From an uncultured Bacilli bacterium (GTDB lineage Bacteria > Bacillota_I > Bacilli_A > RF39 > UBA660): 24,576 nucleotides of DNA. Below the pieces are notes generated by a model. It ran no database searches, had not been told where the DNA came from, and was given only the letters and a program-made list of their open reading frames with translations. Each line of letters opens with the position of its first letter. The first letter of the stretch is position 1. This document shows, piece after piece, positions 9,219 through 16,873 of this stretch. The position numbers and the translations under genes were made by a program. The stretch covers positions 1 through 24,576 of the forward strand of contig CANPWX010000004.1 in NCBI GenBank assembly GCA_947585065.1, written 5' to 3'.

Positions 9219-9750
9219 TATTCTTGCATTTTTTTCTTAATACATTCAAATTTTCTTCTTTAAAAGCTTCTTTGAAATTTTCTATGTAATTTAACCAACT
9301 AGCAAAGTTTTGATGATAAATTAAGGATGGTGCGTGATAAATAGTACCTAGATCCATTACATCTGCACTTTCTTTTATTTCTGGATTTGTAAGATTGTCT
9401 GTTATGGTTATTTTTCTTGTACTAAACTTTGGACTATCACTATAAATATCGCCAAAGGTTTCTATAATAAAAATATATTTATTTTCTTTTTTTATACCTA
9501 TTGCTAATTCTATTGCACAAGAGTATGGTTCTAAACTGCTATAGGCATAAAAAATATTTTTTCCTTCTTTACCTATTTTACTTATTCCTAAAACATTTCC
9601 GGAAATGATATGTGTAGGTCTATCATTTAAAGGTTCATAAGTATATCCATCTATTTCTTCTTTCATACCAAATGTATTTTCGGTATCACTTAGTTTTAAA
9701 TCACCAAAATTAAGTAAAATGGATTCTTGTGATGATATTTCATTTTTCAT
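9208..9750 (-). CDS. Uncharacterised 180-residue protein, second gene of a two-gene unit
   Basis: Not recognised. It is predicted soluble and mixed alpha/beta, with a beta-rich middle (about 45-125, including YIFIIETFGDIYSDSP and FSTRKITITDN) and a helical, lysine-rich C-terminus (NYIENFKEAFKEENLNVLRK). There is no signal peptide or TM. Its ATG is 2 bp behind the stop of the 183-residue gene, whose last codons carry the likely SD (GAGAAG), so the two are translationally coupled. Its 3' end overlaps the 3' end of trmB, on the opposite strand, by 11 bp. The tight pairing suggests that the two proteins work together, but the job is unknown. Confidence 0.75.
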   Translation of the reverse strand: MKNEISSQESILLNFGDLKLSDTENTFGMKEEIDGYTYEPLNDRPTHIISGNVLGISKIGKEGKNIFYAYSSLEPYSCAIELAIGIKKENKYIFIIETFGDIYSDSPKFSTRKITITDNLTNPEIKESADVMDLGTIYHAPSLIYHQNFASWLNYIENFKEAFKEENLNVLRKKCKNINF

Positions 9751-9752
9751 AA

Positions 9753-10304
9753 TTACTTCTCACAATGGTATTTCTTTAGAATCCGCCTTACCGTTTCTTC
9801 TTCTCCGATTGAAAATATTTCATTATAAAATTCTCTTTGAATTTTCAAATATTCTGTTATGGAAGCATTGATACCATTATTTATAACACGATGGTGTTTT
9901 TCAAATTCGTCACATTCTTCCGTGTTTATCATTTTGGTTGACGAATTTTCGATATCTTTATAAATTGCAGTAGGAACAGAACCATTGGTTTCAATATTTA
10001 AAATATAAATATTTTTTTGGCTTTTATATCCATGAAAGTTTTTTCCTAAACAATAATAAATTCCATTGGTTTTCTCTTCTTCTTTACTATATTTTTGAAT
10101 TATTTGAGTAATAAGATCTTCTTCACTATTTAAAACCAATTTTCTATTTTCTTCTGTATCTTGATTTTCTAATTTAATGTATTCTATTACATCTTTATTT
10201 TCTTTTAATTCTTCTATTCTTTCAAAAGTTTTTAAAAGCTTTGCTCTTTTTTCTTTTACTTTTAATAATTCATTTTTCATTATTAATATATTTTCTTTTT
10301 CCAT
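9753..10304 (-). CDS. Uncharacterised 183-residue protein with N-terminal coiled coil
   Basis: Not recognised. Residues 1 to about 70 are highly charged and heptad-like (NELLKVKEKRAKLLKTFERI, then EELKENKDVIEYIKLEN), which suggests a coiled coil. A more globular part follows, with NGIYYCLG, IYILNIETNG and a helical end (ITEYLKIQREFYNEIFSIGEEE). An in-frame GTG at 10313 would sit directly on the SD, so ATG 10304, eight bases after AGGAG, is preferred. Two TATAAT boxes lie upstream (minus strand, 10345-10340 and 10337-10332) without a good -35. It is the first gene of a coupled pair with the 180-residue gene. Confidence 0.75.
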   Translation of the reverse strand: MEKENILIMKNELLKVKEKRAKLLKTFERIEELKENKDVIEYIKLENQDTEENRKLVLNSEEDLITQIIQKYSKEEEKTNGIYYCLGKNFHGYKSQKNIYILNIETNGSVPTAIYKDIENSSTKMINTEECDEFEKHHRVINNGINASITEYLKIQREFYNEIFSIGEEETVRRILKKYHCEK

Positions 10305-10444
10305 TCTATACACTCCTTATTTACTATTAACATTATAGCATTATAGAAAGAAAATTTTACAATATTTTTATTTTTTAAAACCAACTTTGATATTATTTTA
10401 AGAAAAATTTCAATAAAATGTTTATTACTAATTTCTTATCTTTT

Positions 10445-10687
10445 TTAGATTATCTCTTCAAAACGATATTTTTGAGTGACATCTGGATATTTCTCGTGAT
10501 CTACTTCCGATAAAAACATTTCTAATGGTCTTGCATAAATGTGATTCTTTTTTTCACTTGAATCTATGCAACAATAGATCACTAAATTTTCGCCTGTTTC
10601 ACTATGTTTTGCTATAGTAATTACCAAGGCTTTGTTTCCCTTAAAATGTTTCCACATAGTAAAAGGTTTTACTATTCTTTCATTCAT
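10445..10687 (-). CDS. DUF1653 family protein
   Basis: 80 residues covering a DUF1653 domain: WKHFKGNKALVITIAKHSET, then ENLVIYCCIDSS, IYARPLEMFL and a C-terminal RFEEI, which together form the typical signature of an SH3-like small domain found alone or fused to other enzymes. The function of the family is not established. SD GAGGTG lies before the ATG. It stands alone, with the remains of another small gene upstream and no clear terminator downstream. Confidence 0.85.
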   Translation of the reverse strand: MNERIVKPFTMWKHFKGNKALVITIAKHSETGENLVIYCCIDSSEKKNHIYARPLEMFLSEVDHEKYPDVTQKYRFEEII

Positions 10688-10749
10688 TTAATTTTCACCT
10701 CTTAAATCTTTCTTTTATTATTAAGTATATCATCTTATAAGAATGTAAT

Positions 10750-10889
10750 CTATGACAAAGAAGACATTTTATATTCAACCGATTTTGGTAATAAATCTTG
10801 TTAAAAACTTTCTTCGTTACTCCACATTAAAAAAACAAATTTTCAATAGATTTTGAAATATTATCTTTTGTTTCTTGTTTTAATTCCAT
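10750..10889 (-). pseudogene. Decayed small gene or short ORF with strong SD
   Basis: AAGGCGGTGATTAA precedes an ATG at 10889 that opens a 20-codon frame (MELKQETKDNISKSIENLFF) ending at 10827 in a run of seven T followed by AATG. If the T-run were one base longer, the frame would continue into MWSNEESF, meet one more stop, and then run on through QDLLPKSVEYKMSSLS to 10750. This pattern, good initiation signals followed by a frameshift at a homopolymer and an in-frame stop, fits a small gene in decay. A genuine 20-residue peptide cannot be excluded. Confidence 0.35.
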
Positions 10890-10926
10890 TTAATCACCGC
10901 CTTCTTTTTATCGTTTTTCTACCATT

Positions 10927-11280
10927 CTATTTACTAACCGAATTCTTTGTTTTATTAGCAAATTGTTCTTGTAAATTTTTAAATTTAGAGATACTTTCTA
11001 TAATTCCTTCATAATCCTCTGGATTTCGTTTCATAATTTTTAATTTTTCAGGTGTTATCATCATCTGTTCATAAATTGTTAATATATTTGTAATATCTTC
11101 TAAATTGCCTTTTTCTGACAATATTTCGCATTTCTTTTCTAAATATTTCAATAAAATTAATTGAATATTTCCTAATATATTTTGTTTTCCCTTTAAATCT
11201 CTAATTTGAAAATTTATTTCTAAACTTCTGAATAATTGAAAAGATTGATTTGTATTTTTTATTTTAAAAGGTGTCAACAT
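10927..11280 (-). CDS. Uncharacterised 117-residue protein
   Basis: Not recognised. It is lysine-rich and predicted mostly helical, without a TM segment or signal peptide (LILLKYLEKKCEILSEKGNL in the middle, SISKFKNLQEQFANKTKN near the end). It follows secA on the same strand after 88 bp with no strong secA terminator, so it may be read through from secA. The start at 11280 is the only sensible ATG before residue 73. Its SD-like AAGGTG lies unusually far upstream (about 12 bases) and is buried in the stem of a hairpin that encloses the start codon. Confidence 0.65.
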   Translation of the reverse strand: MLTPFKIKNTNQSFQLFRSLEINFQIRDLKGKQNILGNIQLILLKYLEKKCEILSEKGNLEDITNILTIYEQMMITPEKLKIMKRNPEDYEGIIESISKFKNLQEQFANKTKNSVSK

Positions 11281-11300
11281 ATTATTTTGTTCACACCTTT
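11267..11300 (-). promoter_or_regulatory. Hairpin over the start of the 117-residue gene
   Basis: Minus strand AAAGGTGT (11300-11293) pairs with ACACCTTT (11274-11267). A G-G mismatch follows, then AAC/GTT, leaving a 10-nt loop. The ATG at 11280 lies at the loop edge and the only SD-like sequence is in the stem. It has only a short T-run, so it is more likely a translational element than a terminator. Confidence 0.55.
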
Positions 11301-11368
11301 ATTTAGTCTTATCAGTTATAAAATTCAACTTGCTAATTTTAAAAATTTCTTTTTTTTCTTATTATATT

Positions 11369-13852
11369 TTACTTTCCGTGACAATTTTTATACTTTTTGC
11401 CCGAACCGCACCAACAAGGATCATTTCTTCCGATTTTTTTATCATTTTTAACAGTTCTATCTGTTTTATCTTTTGCTTCGTTAGTTTCCCCTTTAATAGT
11501 TTGTTTTCTTTCTGTATTTTGTTCAATGTTTGCTTTTAGTAAAAATTCAGCTATTGAAGCATCAATTCTATTTAGTAGTTGTTCAAATAAATCGTAACCT
11601 TCCATTGTATATGCTTGAAGTGGATTCGTTTGAGCATATTTTCTTAAGAAAATACCTTCTTTTAATCCTTCCATTGCATTTAAATGTTCTACCCATAAAG
11701 AATCTATAATTCGTAAGGAAATTGCTCTTTCAAATTCTTCAAAATGTGGAGCATCTTTAATTTTTAATTCATAATCTTCATTAATTAAATCTGTTAAATA
11801 ATCAATTATTTTTCCTTCATCCATATCTTTAATTTCTTCTACTGTTACTTTTTCTGTTTTCAAGAAGTTTTCATTTAAATAGTTTACAATTGCTTCCAAA
11901 TCTTTTTCTGTTAATTTTCCTTCTAAAGCAATATGCTCTGTTACAATATCTTCTACTGTATTTCTAAATGTTTCTTTAATTGTATCATGAATAGACTCAT
12001 TATCAATAATATTATTTCTTTGATCATAGATAATTCTTCTTTGTTCATTCACAACATTATCATAGTCTAATAAATTTTTACGAGTATCAAAGTTATTTCC
12101 TTCTACTTTCTTTTGAGCAGATTCAATTGATTTTGTAAGAGATTTTGAACGAATTGCTTGATCTCCCACAAGCCCTAAAGCCATAACCATATTTTTTACT
12201 TTATCCGTACCAAATCTTCTCATTAAATCATCTTCAAAAGAAACAAAGAATTGACTTTTTCCAGGATCTCCTTGACGACCAGAACGACCACGTAACTGAT
12301 TATCAATACGACGTGATTCATGGCGTTCTGTACCAATTACATATAATCCTCCTAATTCTTTTACTCCTTCACCAAGTTTAATATCAGTACCACGACCAGC
12401 CATATTGGTTGCAATAGTTATTGCACCCTTTTCACCAGCCATTGCAATAATTTCCGCTTCTCTAGCATGATTTTTAGCATTTAACACTTCATGCTTCAAG
12501 CCTTCTTTTTTAAGCATTGCTGACAATTTTTCGTTATTTTCAACAGATATAGTACCAACTAGAATTGGTTCTCCAGTTTCATGAATAGCTTTAATCGTTT
12601 TCACAATTGCTTGATATTTTCCTTCTTCTGTAGAATAAACTAAATCAGGTAAATCTTCTCTTACTACTGGTTTATTTGTTGGAATTTGTATAACATACAT
12701 ATTATAGATATTTCTAAATTCTTCTTCTTCTGTTTTAGCAGTTCCTGTCATACCAGATAATTTACTATACATTCTAAATAAGTTTTGGAATGTAATTGTT
12801 GCCATTGTTTGAGTTTCTTCATTGATCGTAACTCCTTCTTTGGCTTCTAATGCTTGATGCAAGCCTTCACTAAATTGACGGCCATGCATTAAACGTCCAG
12901 TAAATTGGTCAACAATAATAATTGAACCATTATCTACTACATAATCTACGTCTTTTTTAAAACCATAATTAGCTTTTAAAGCATTATTTACATGATGAAC
13001 CAATGCAGAGTTTCCTACATCATATAAGTTATCTAAATGAAATATTTTTTCTAGTTTTGCTGCTCCACTCTCTGTAATAGAAACAGTTCTTCTTTTTAAA
13101 TCAACTATGTAATCTTCTTCCGTTAATGATTTTACTGCTCGATCCGCATCTAAATATAAATTTTTAGAATTTTGTTTTCCACCAGAAATAATAAGTGGTG
13201 TTCTCGCCTCATCAATTAAAATAGAGTCTACTTCATCAACAATGCAGAAGTTTAATGGTCTTTGAACTCTATCTTCTTTTCTTACTACCATATTATCTCT
13301 TAGGTAATCAAAACCAATTTCATTATTCGTAGAATATAAAATATCGCAGTTATATGCTTCTTGTTTTTCTTGAGAATTCATCTCACGCATATTAAGACCT
13401 ACGGTAAGTCCTAAAAATTTAAATACTCCACCCATCCATTCTGAATCACGTTTTGCTAGGAATTCATTTACAGTTACAATATGTACTCCTTTACCATCTA
13501 AAGCATTTAAATAGGCTGGCATTGTTTCAGTTAATGTTTTTCCTTCACCAGTTTTCATCTCAGCAATGTTTCCAAAATGAATGGCTAATCCACCTAATAT
13601 TTGTACATAGTAAGGTTTCTCTCCTAAAACACGGTAGTCTGCCTCTCTTACTACCGCAAACGCATCTACAATTAAATCATTTAAAGAGGCACCATGTTCT
13701 ATTCTATTTTTAAATTCTTCTGTTTTTGCTTGTAACTCCTCATCTGTTAAAGATTTCATTTCCTCTTCTTTTGCCATGATTTGATCTGCAATTTTTTCGA
13801 ACCTTTTTAATTCTTTATATTCGGAATCAATCCATTTTCTAAATAATCCCAT
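11369..13852 (-). CDS. secA: Protein translocase ATPase SecA
   Basis: ATPase that drives preproteins through SecYEG. It is 827 residues long, close to the B. subtilis protein. Visible motifs are Walker A MKTGEGKT (99-106), the DEAD-like VDEVDSILIDEARTPLIISG (205-224), helicase-2 motifs AGRGTDIKLG and QLRGRSGRQGDPG, and a complete C-terminal zinc/SecB-type tail (GRNDPCWCGSGKKYKNCHGK) in the last 20 residues. GGAGG lies nine bases before the ATG. In B. subtilis hpf is directly upstream of secA; here hpf is still upstream on the same strand, but a cold-shock gene and a putative protease gene have come between. A perfect promoter at 14012-14040 gives it a leader of about 150 nt. The usual downstream neighbour prfB is not present. 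Confidence 0.98.
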   Translation of the reverse strand: MGLFRKWIDSEYKELKRFEKIADQIMAKEEEMKSLTDEELQAKTEEFKNRIEHGASLNDLIVDAFAVVREADYRVLGEKPYYVQILGGLAIHFGNIAEMKTGEGKTLTETMPAYLNALDGKGVHIVTVNEFLAKRDSEWMGGVFKFLGLTVGLNMREMNSQEKQEAYNCDILYSTNNEIGFDYLRDNMVVRKEDRVQRPLNFCIVDEVDSILIDEARTPLIISGGKQNSKNLYLDADRAVKSLTEEDYIVDLKRRTVSITESGAAKLEKIFHLDNLYDVGNSALVHHVNNALKANYGFKKDVDYVVDNGSIIIVDQFTGRLMHGRQFSEGLHQALEAKEGVTINEETQTMATITFQNLFRMYSKLSGMTGTAKTEEEEFRNIYNMYVIQIPTNKPVVREDLPDLVYSTEEGKYQAIVKTIKAIHETGEPILVGTISVENNEKLSAMLKKEGLKHEVLNAKNHAREAEIIAMAGEKGAITIATNMAGRGTDIKLGEGVKELGGLYVIGTERHESRRIDNQLRGRSGRQGDPGKSQFFVSFEDDLMRRFGTDKVKNMVMALGLVGDQAIRSKSLTKSIESAQKKVEGNNFDTRKNLLDYDNVVNEQRRIIYDQRNNIIDNESIHDTIKETFRNTVEDIVTEHIALEGKLTEKDLEAIVNYLNENFLKTEKVTVEEIKDMDEGKIIDYLTDLINEDYELKIKDAPHFEEFERAISLRIIDSLWVEHLNAMEGLKEGIFLRKYAQTNPLQAYTMEGYDLFEQLLNRIDASIAEFLLKANIEQNTERKQTIKGETNEAKDKTDRTVKNDKKIGRNDPCWCGSGKKYKNCHGK

Positions 13853-14011
13853 CGTTCATAACCTCCGTCTTTCATTATTTTAACATAAAAATTATAAAAA
13901 AAATAGAAATTCTATATAAAACAAGTCTTTTTCATTAAAAAATCTTTATTCTACCTTTCCTATTCTTTGTTTCTTATAGAATTACTTTTATGCTTTTTTG
14001 AAACAAGTTCT

Positions 14012-14040
14012 ATTATAGGAGGGTATTTACTATTTGTCAA
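14012..14040 (-). promoter_or_regulatory. Consensus sigma-A promoter of secA with a long leader
   Basis: Minus strand TTGACA (14040-14035), exactly 17 bp, TATAAT (14017-14012): a perfect consensus promoter. Transcription would start near 14005, leaving about 150 nt before the secA ATG. Within the leader, a short palindrome ATAGAATTTCTAT followed by eight T (about 13895-13915) could act as a weak attenuator, but its stem is only 4-5 bp. Confidence 0.85.
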
Positions 14041-14050
14041 ATATTCTTTT

Positions 14051-15280
14051 TTATTTTTTCCGTTTTCTTTCCAGATTGTTTTCATCGTAATAGATTGTGT
14101 GTATTTCTTCTGTTATTAATTCATATTCTTCAAGAGAATTACAATTGATTACATTGTATAAAATTTCGGATAATTTTTCTTGATTTAAATAGTCTTCTAA
14201 GTAGGTGTTATAATCTTTGGCATTCTCATAATTAGGACAATATTCATATAAAAAGAGACATAGAAATGGATAATTTTTTGAGTTTTCCATTCCTTTTTCA
14301 ATTAATAATTCTGAAAAGTTTTTATATCGCTCATTTTCATTTATTGGTAAGTTGGGTATAATTTCATATGTTTCATCATAAAAAATATTATTCCAATTTA
14401 CTGGTAAAATATTTAAAAACATAAGCATCTGAGAATAGGTAATTGCATCTTTTTCTATCGAATAACCTTTGTTTTTTTCAAAAAGTTCTTGATAGTAGCT
14501 TTGGATCTTTTGTTTACTTTCCTTAATATCAAAATTTGGATCTTTTTGAGCCATTTTTTCACAATAAAAAGCTATTTCTTTTCGAAGCATTTGTGACACA
14601 TTTTCATCAATATGATTCAAATTCTCCCATATCATATCTGGATCATTTTTAAAAATGCTATTTAATGTTTGTTCTTTTCCAATTATTTCTCCTATTAAAC
14701 TATATAGTATACATTCTTGGTTGTATCCATGTTTGGCCATTAAAGAACATTTTACTTCTTCCATTAATCTTTTTTCTGGTGTTTTTGCTAGAATACTGCT
14801 ATCTGTATGATATTTTTCATGTGCTAGAGTATCCATATTTTTTTTATCATAATAAATTGTATCATCTACAGCATATCCTTGTAATTTATATGTTGTTATG
14901 TTATCACCATTTTTCATCTGCCATAATTGTCCATCAAAATATTTAATTTGTACATTTTTAGAAGATGTCATTGTTTCTATAAAATCAAAACGAGATAAAT
15001 AGTTAATATATTTCTCTACCATATTTTTATAATTTTCCATGATCTGTTCTTTTTCTTCTTCACTTATATTTTTATTTTCGTTTAATAATTTTTGGTTTTC
15101 TTCTAGGAATAGAATCTTTTTTTCCTCGGTTGATAGTTTATCCCAAGACCAAAATATTTCCATGATTTTAGTATTCGTTAACAAAACTACAATTTCTGGG
15201 AACGTATCAATTAGAAGAGCCAGATCAAATAAAAATAGTAAAAAAAGAATTTCCTTCCATCTTTTATAAAATATTTCCAT
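14051..15280 (-). CDS. Membrane protein with HExxH zinc-protease motif
   Basis: 409 residues. A single N-terminal hydrophobic segment (about 10-35, ILFLLFLFDLALLIDTF) suggests a membrane anchor. A helical, glutamate-rich region follows (about 50-95). LAHEKYH at 152-158 is an HExxH zinc-metallopeptidase motif, and glutamates at 174-175 in RLMEEVKCSLM are placed where a gluzincin third ligand could be. The rest is helical and not recognised. AAAGGA precedes the ATG, and it has its own promoter (15306-15335). It lies between a cold-shock gene and secA, so a role in envelope protein turnover is conceivable but is only inferred from position. HExxH occurs by chance, so the enzyme call needs structural support. 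Confidence 0.6.
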   Translation of the reverse strand: MEIFYKRWKEILFLLFLFDLALLIDTFPEIVVLLTNTKIMEIFWSWDKLSTEEKKILFLEENQKLLNENKNISEEEKEQIMENYKNMVEKYINYLSRFDFIETMTSSKNVQIKYFDGQLWQMKNGDNITTYKLQGYAVDDTIYYDKKNMDTLAHEKYHTDSSILAKTPEKRLMEEVKCSLMAKHGYNQECILYSLIGEIIGKEQTLNSIFKNDPDMIWENLNHIDENVSQMLRKEIAFYCEKMAQKDPNFDIKESKQKIQSYYQELFEKNKGYSIEKDAITYSQMLMFLNILPVNWNNIFYDETYEIIPNLPINENERYKNFSELLIEKGMENSKNYPFLCLFLYEYCPNYENAKDYNTYLEDYLNQEKLSEILYNVINCNSLEEYELITEEIHTIYYDENNLERKRKK

Positions 15281-15305
15281 GATTTTTTCCTTTCAACAGA
15301 ATGTT

Positions 15306-15335
15306 ATTTTACAGTTTTCATTATTTCTTTGTCAA
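15306..15335 (-). promoter_or_regulatory. Sigma-A promoter of the HExxH protein gene
   Basis: Minus strand TTGACA (15335-15330), 18-bp spacer, TAAAAT (15311-15306) with TG directly before the box. Confidence 0.75.
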
Positions 15336-15350
15336 GCTATTTTTGGCCAC

Positions 15351-15376
15351 AAAAAAACTACCGGAATCAGTAGTTT
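15351..15376 (-). terminator. Terminator of cold-shock unit 1
   Basis: Minus strand AAACTAC / GTAGTTT stem of 7 bp with the loop TGATTCCG, followed by a T-run. Nearly identical to the terminator of unit 2. Confidence 0.9.
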
Positions 15377-15386
15377 TCGAAATTTT

Positions 15387-15602
15387 TTAATTTTCTACAC
15401 AACTTACTTCTTCTACATCTACTGCCTGCAATCCTTTTGCAGTTTCAATTAGTTTAAAATCTACAGGATTACCTTCTTTTAGTGTCTTATAGCCATCCTT
15501 ATGAATTGCTGAATAATGAACGAAAATATCTTCTAAATCTTGATATTCAATAAATCCGTATCCTTTGGTATTATTAAACCATTTGACAGTTCCTCTTAGC
15601 AT
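15387..15602 (-). CDS. csp: Cold-shock protein (CspA/CspB family), copy 1
   Basis: 71-residue single cold-shock domain that binds single-stranded RNA and DNA as an RNA chaperone. RNP1 (KGYGFIEY) and RNP2 (DIFVHYSAI) are intact, with the usual GTVKWFNNTKG start. An in-frame GTG at 15611 overlaps the SD; ATG 15602, eight bases after GGGAG, gives the same MLRGTVKW start as the second copy, so it is preferred. The protein differs from copy 2 at five positions. The whole unit (leader, gene, terminator) is duplicated on the other side of hpf, pointing to a tandem duplication around hpf with retention of both regulatory leaders. Confidence 0.95.
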   Translation of the reverse strand: MLRGTVKWFNNTKGYGFIEYQDLEDIFVHYSAIHKDGYKTLKEGNPVDFKLIETAKGLQAVDVEEVSCVEN

Positions 15603-15740
15603 TCTAGTCACTCCCTTCTAACTTTTTACTTCCATTACTACAATATCATGTTTACGTTCATACTGCAAATAATTTTCATCGACAAAATTCGCACGTTTTT
15701 CATAATGAAATTCTACATAAGACACGACGTTTTTATTTTA
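15603..15740 (-). promoter_or_regulatory. Conserved 5' leader of cold-shock gene 1
   Basis: The -10 box TAAAAT is at 15740-15735, so the transcript starts near 15728 and has a leader of about 125 nt. Three blocks are shared with the leader of copy 2: TCGTGTCTTATGTA at the very 5' end (15727-15714), TTTGTCGATGA (15686-15676) and AACGTAAACATGATA (15658-15644). Sequence between the blocks has diverged, so the blocks seem selected. A role in temperature-dependent translation, as for other csp leaders, is inferred. Confidence 0.65.
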
Positions 15741-15814
15741 CTCCTTTTTAGGATATGAGAAAAGAGTAACTGTTTCAAAATAATCAATTGTGGTTTAATT
15801 TTATATTTAGTTTT

Positions 15815-15838
15815 TTAAAAAAAAGTGCTTTCGCACTT
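15815..15838 (-). terminator. Terminator of hpf
   Basis: Minus strand AAGTGC, GAAA tetraloop, GCACTT, then a long T-run. The left arm overlaps the hpf stop codon. Confidence 0.95.
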
Positions 15839-16361
15839 AATTTGTATCTATAATCCCGTAAGAACCATCTTTTCTTTTATAAATAACTGATATATTATTG
15901 GTATCTGCATTTTTAAAAATAAAGAAATCATGATCGGTTAATTCTAATTGAAGCATTGCTTCTTCTTCGTCCATCGGTTTTAAAGATAAAGATTTTCTTT
16001 TTACAATGACACTTTCATTTTCTTCTTCTTGTTCTTGCATTAATAATTCATATTGTAACGTATCTTTAAATTTTCTTTTTAATTTGGTTTTGTTTTTACG
16101 TATTTGTCTTTCTAATTTGTCTATACTTAAATCAATTGCTGCATATAAATCATTCTCAGCAGTTTCGACTCTTAAAGAAAATTTTGGAGTTGGAATAGTT
16201 ACCTCAAATATATTGTCTCTATTTCTCACACGAATCACAACATAGGCTTTAATTTCTTCTGGTCTTTCAAAATATTGATCTAAATGTCCTAACTTTTCTT
16301 CAATGTAATTTCTAATTGCTTCTGTAACTTCTATTTTGTCCCCTCTTATTTCTATTCTCAT
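15837..16361 (-). CDS. hpf: Long-form ribosome hibernation promoting factor (HPF/RaiA family)
   Basis: 174-residue long HPF, which dimerises 70S ribosomes into 100S particles in stationary phase. The N-terminal S30AE domain spans about 1-95 (MRIEIRGDKIEVTEAIRNYI, then AENDLYAAIDLSIDKLERQI). A charged linker with poly-E follows (about 96-125), and then the C-terminal dimerisation domain (about 128-174, KPMDEEEAMLQLELTDHDFF and VIYKRKDGSYGIID). It has its own extended -10 promoter and a strong terminator, so it is monocistronic. Its position upstream of secA follows the Bacilli order, but two cold-shock units now flank it, which groups stress and cold translation factors together. Confidence 0.97.
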   Translation of the reverse strand: MRIEIRGDKIEVTEAIRNYIEEKLGHLDQYFERPEEIKAYVVIRVRNRDNIFEVTIPTPKFSLRVETAENDLYAAIDLSIDKLERQIRKNKTKLKRKFKDTLQYELLMQEQEEENESVIVKRKSLSLKPMDEEEAMLQLELTDHDFFIFKNADTNNISVIYKRKDGSYGIIDTN

Positions 16362-16381
16362 ACTATCACCTTCCTATTTTC

Positions 16382-16390
16382 ATTATACCA
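16382..16390 (-). promoter_or_regulatory. Extended -10 promoter of hpf
   Basis: Minus strand TGGTATAAT with TATAAT at 16387-16382; the -35 is poor. The leader would be only about 14 nt. Confidence 0.65.
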
Positions 16391-16400
16391 AAAAGACAAT

Positions 16401-16427
16401 AAAAAAACTACCGGAATCAGCAGTTTT
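16401..16427 (-). terminator. Terminator of cold-shock unit 2
   Basis: Minus strand AAACTGC / GTAGTTT stem (one G-U) with the loop TGATTCCG and a T-run. It differs from the unit 1 terminator by one base in the stem. Confidence 0.88.
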
Positions 16428-16436
16428 CAAAATTTT

Positions 16437-16652
16437 TTAATTTTCTACATAACTTACTTCTTCTACATTCACTGCTTGTAACCCTTTTGCAGTTTCAATT
16501 AATTTAAAATCTACAGGATTACCTTCTTTTAGTGTTTTATAACCATCTTTATGAATTGCTGAATAATGAACAAAGATATCTTCTAAATTCTGGCATTCTA
16601 TAAATCCATAACCTTTTGTGTTGTTAAACCACTTGACAGTTCCTCTTAGCAT
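16437..16652 (-). CDS. csp: Cold-shock protein (CspA/CspB family), copy 2
   Basis: 71 residues, differing from copy 1 at only five positions (for example ECQNLED against EYQDLED). RNP1 (KGYGFIEC) and RNP2 (DIFVHYSAI) are both intact. SD GGGAG precedes the ATG. It has its own leader and terminator homologous to those of copy 1. Translation and terminator sequence have changed little while the leader spacers have diverged, so the duplication is not brand new. It lies between the LytTR regulator and hpf. Confidence 0.95.
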   Translation of the reverse strand: MLRGTVKWFNNTKGYGFIECQNLEDIFVHYSAIHKDGYKTLKEGNPVDFKLIETAKGLQAVNVEEVSYVEN

Positions 16653-16777
16653 TTTTAGTCACTCCCTTCCTTCTTTATCATGTTTACGTTTGACTACTAC
16701 AAACTTTCTCATCGACAAATTACGCGCGTTTCTCTTTGAAAACAAATTTTTACATAAGACACGATGGCTTTATTTTA
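16653..16777 (-). promoter_or_regulatory. Conserved 5' leader of cold-shock gene 2
   Basis: -10 box TAAAAT at 16777-16772 and a start near 16765. The three blocks of leader 1 recur in the same order: 16764-16751, 16719-16709 and 16690-16676. As in copy 1, the first block forms the extreme 5' end of the transcript. Confidence 0.65.
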
Positions 16778-16873
16778 CTCTTTTTCTTAATAAAATGATT
16801 TTATTTTGTTTCAAATGTTTTCTTTTTTGTTTTAAATTGGTTTTTTCTTTTATTTTTTTGATTTTTAACTTTT

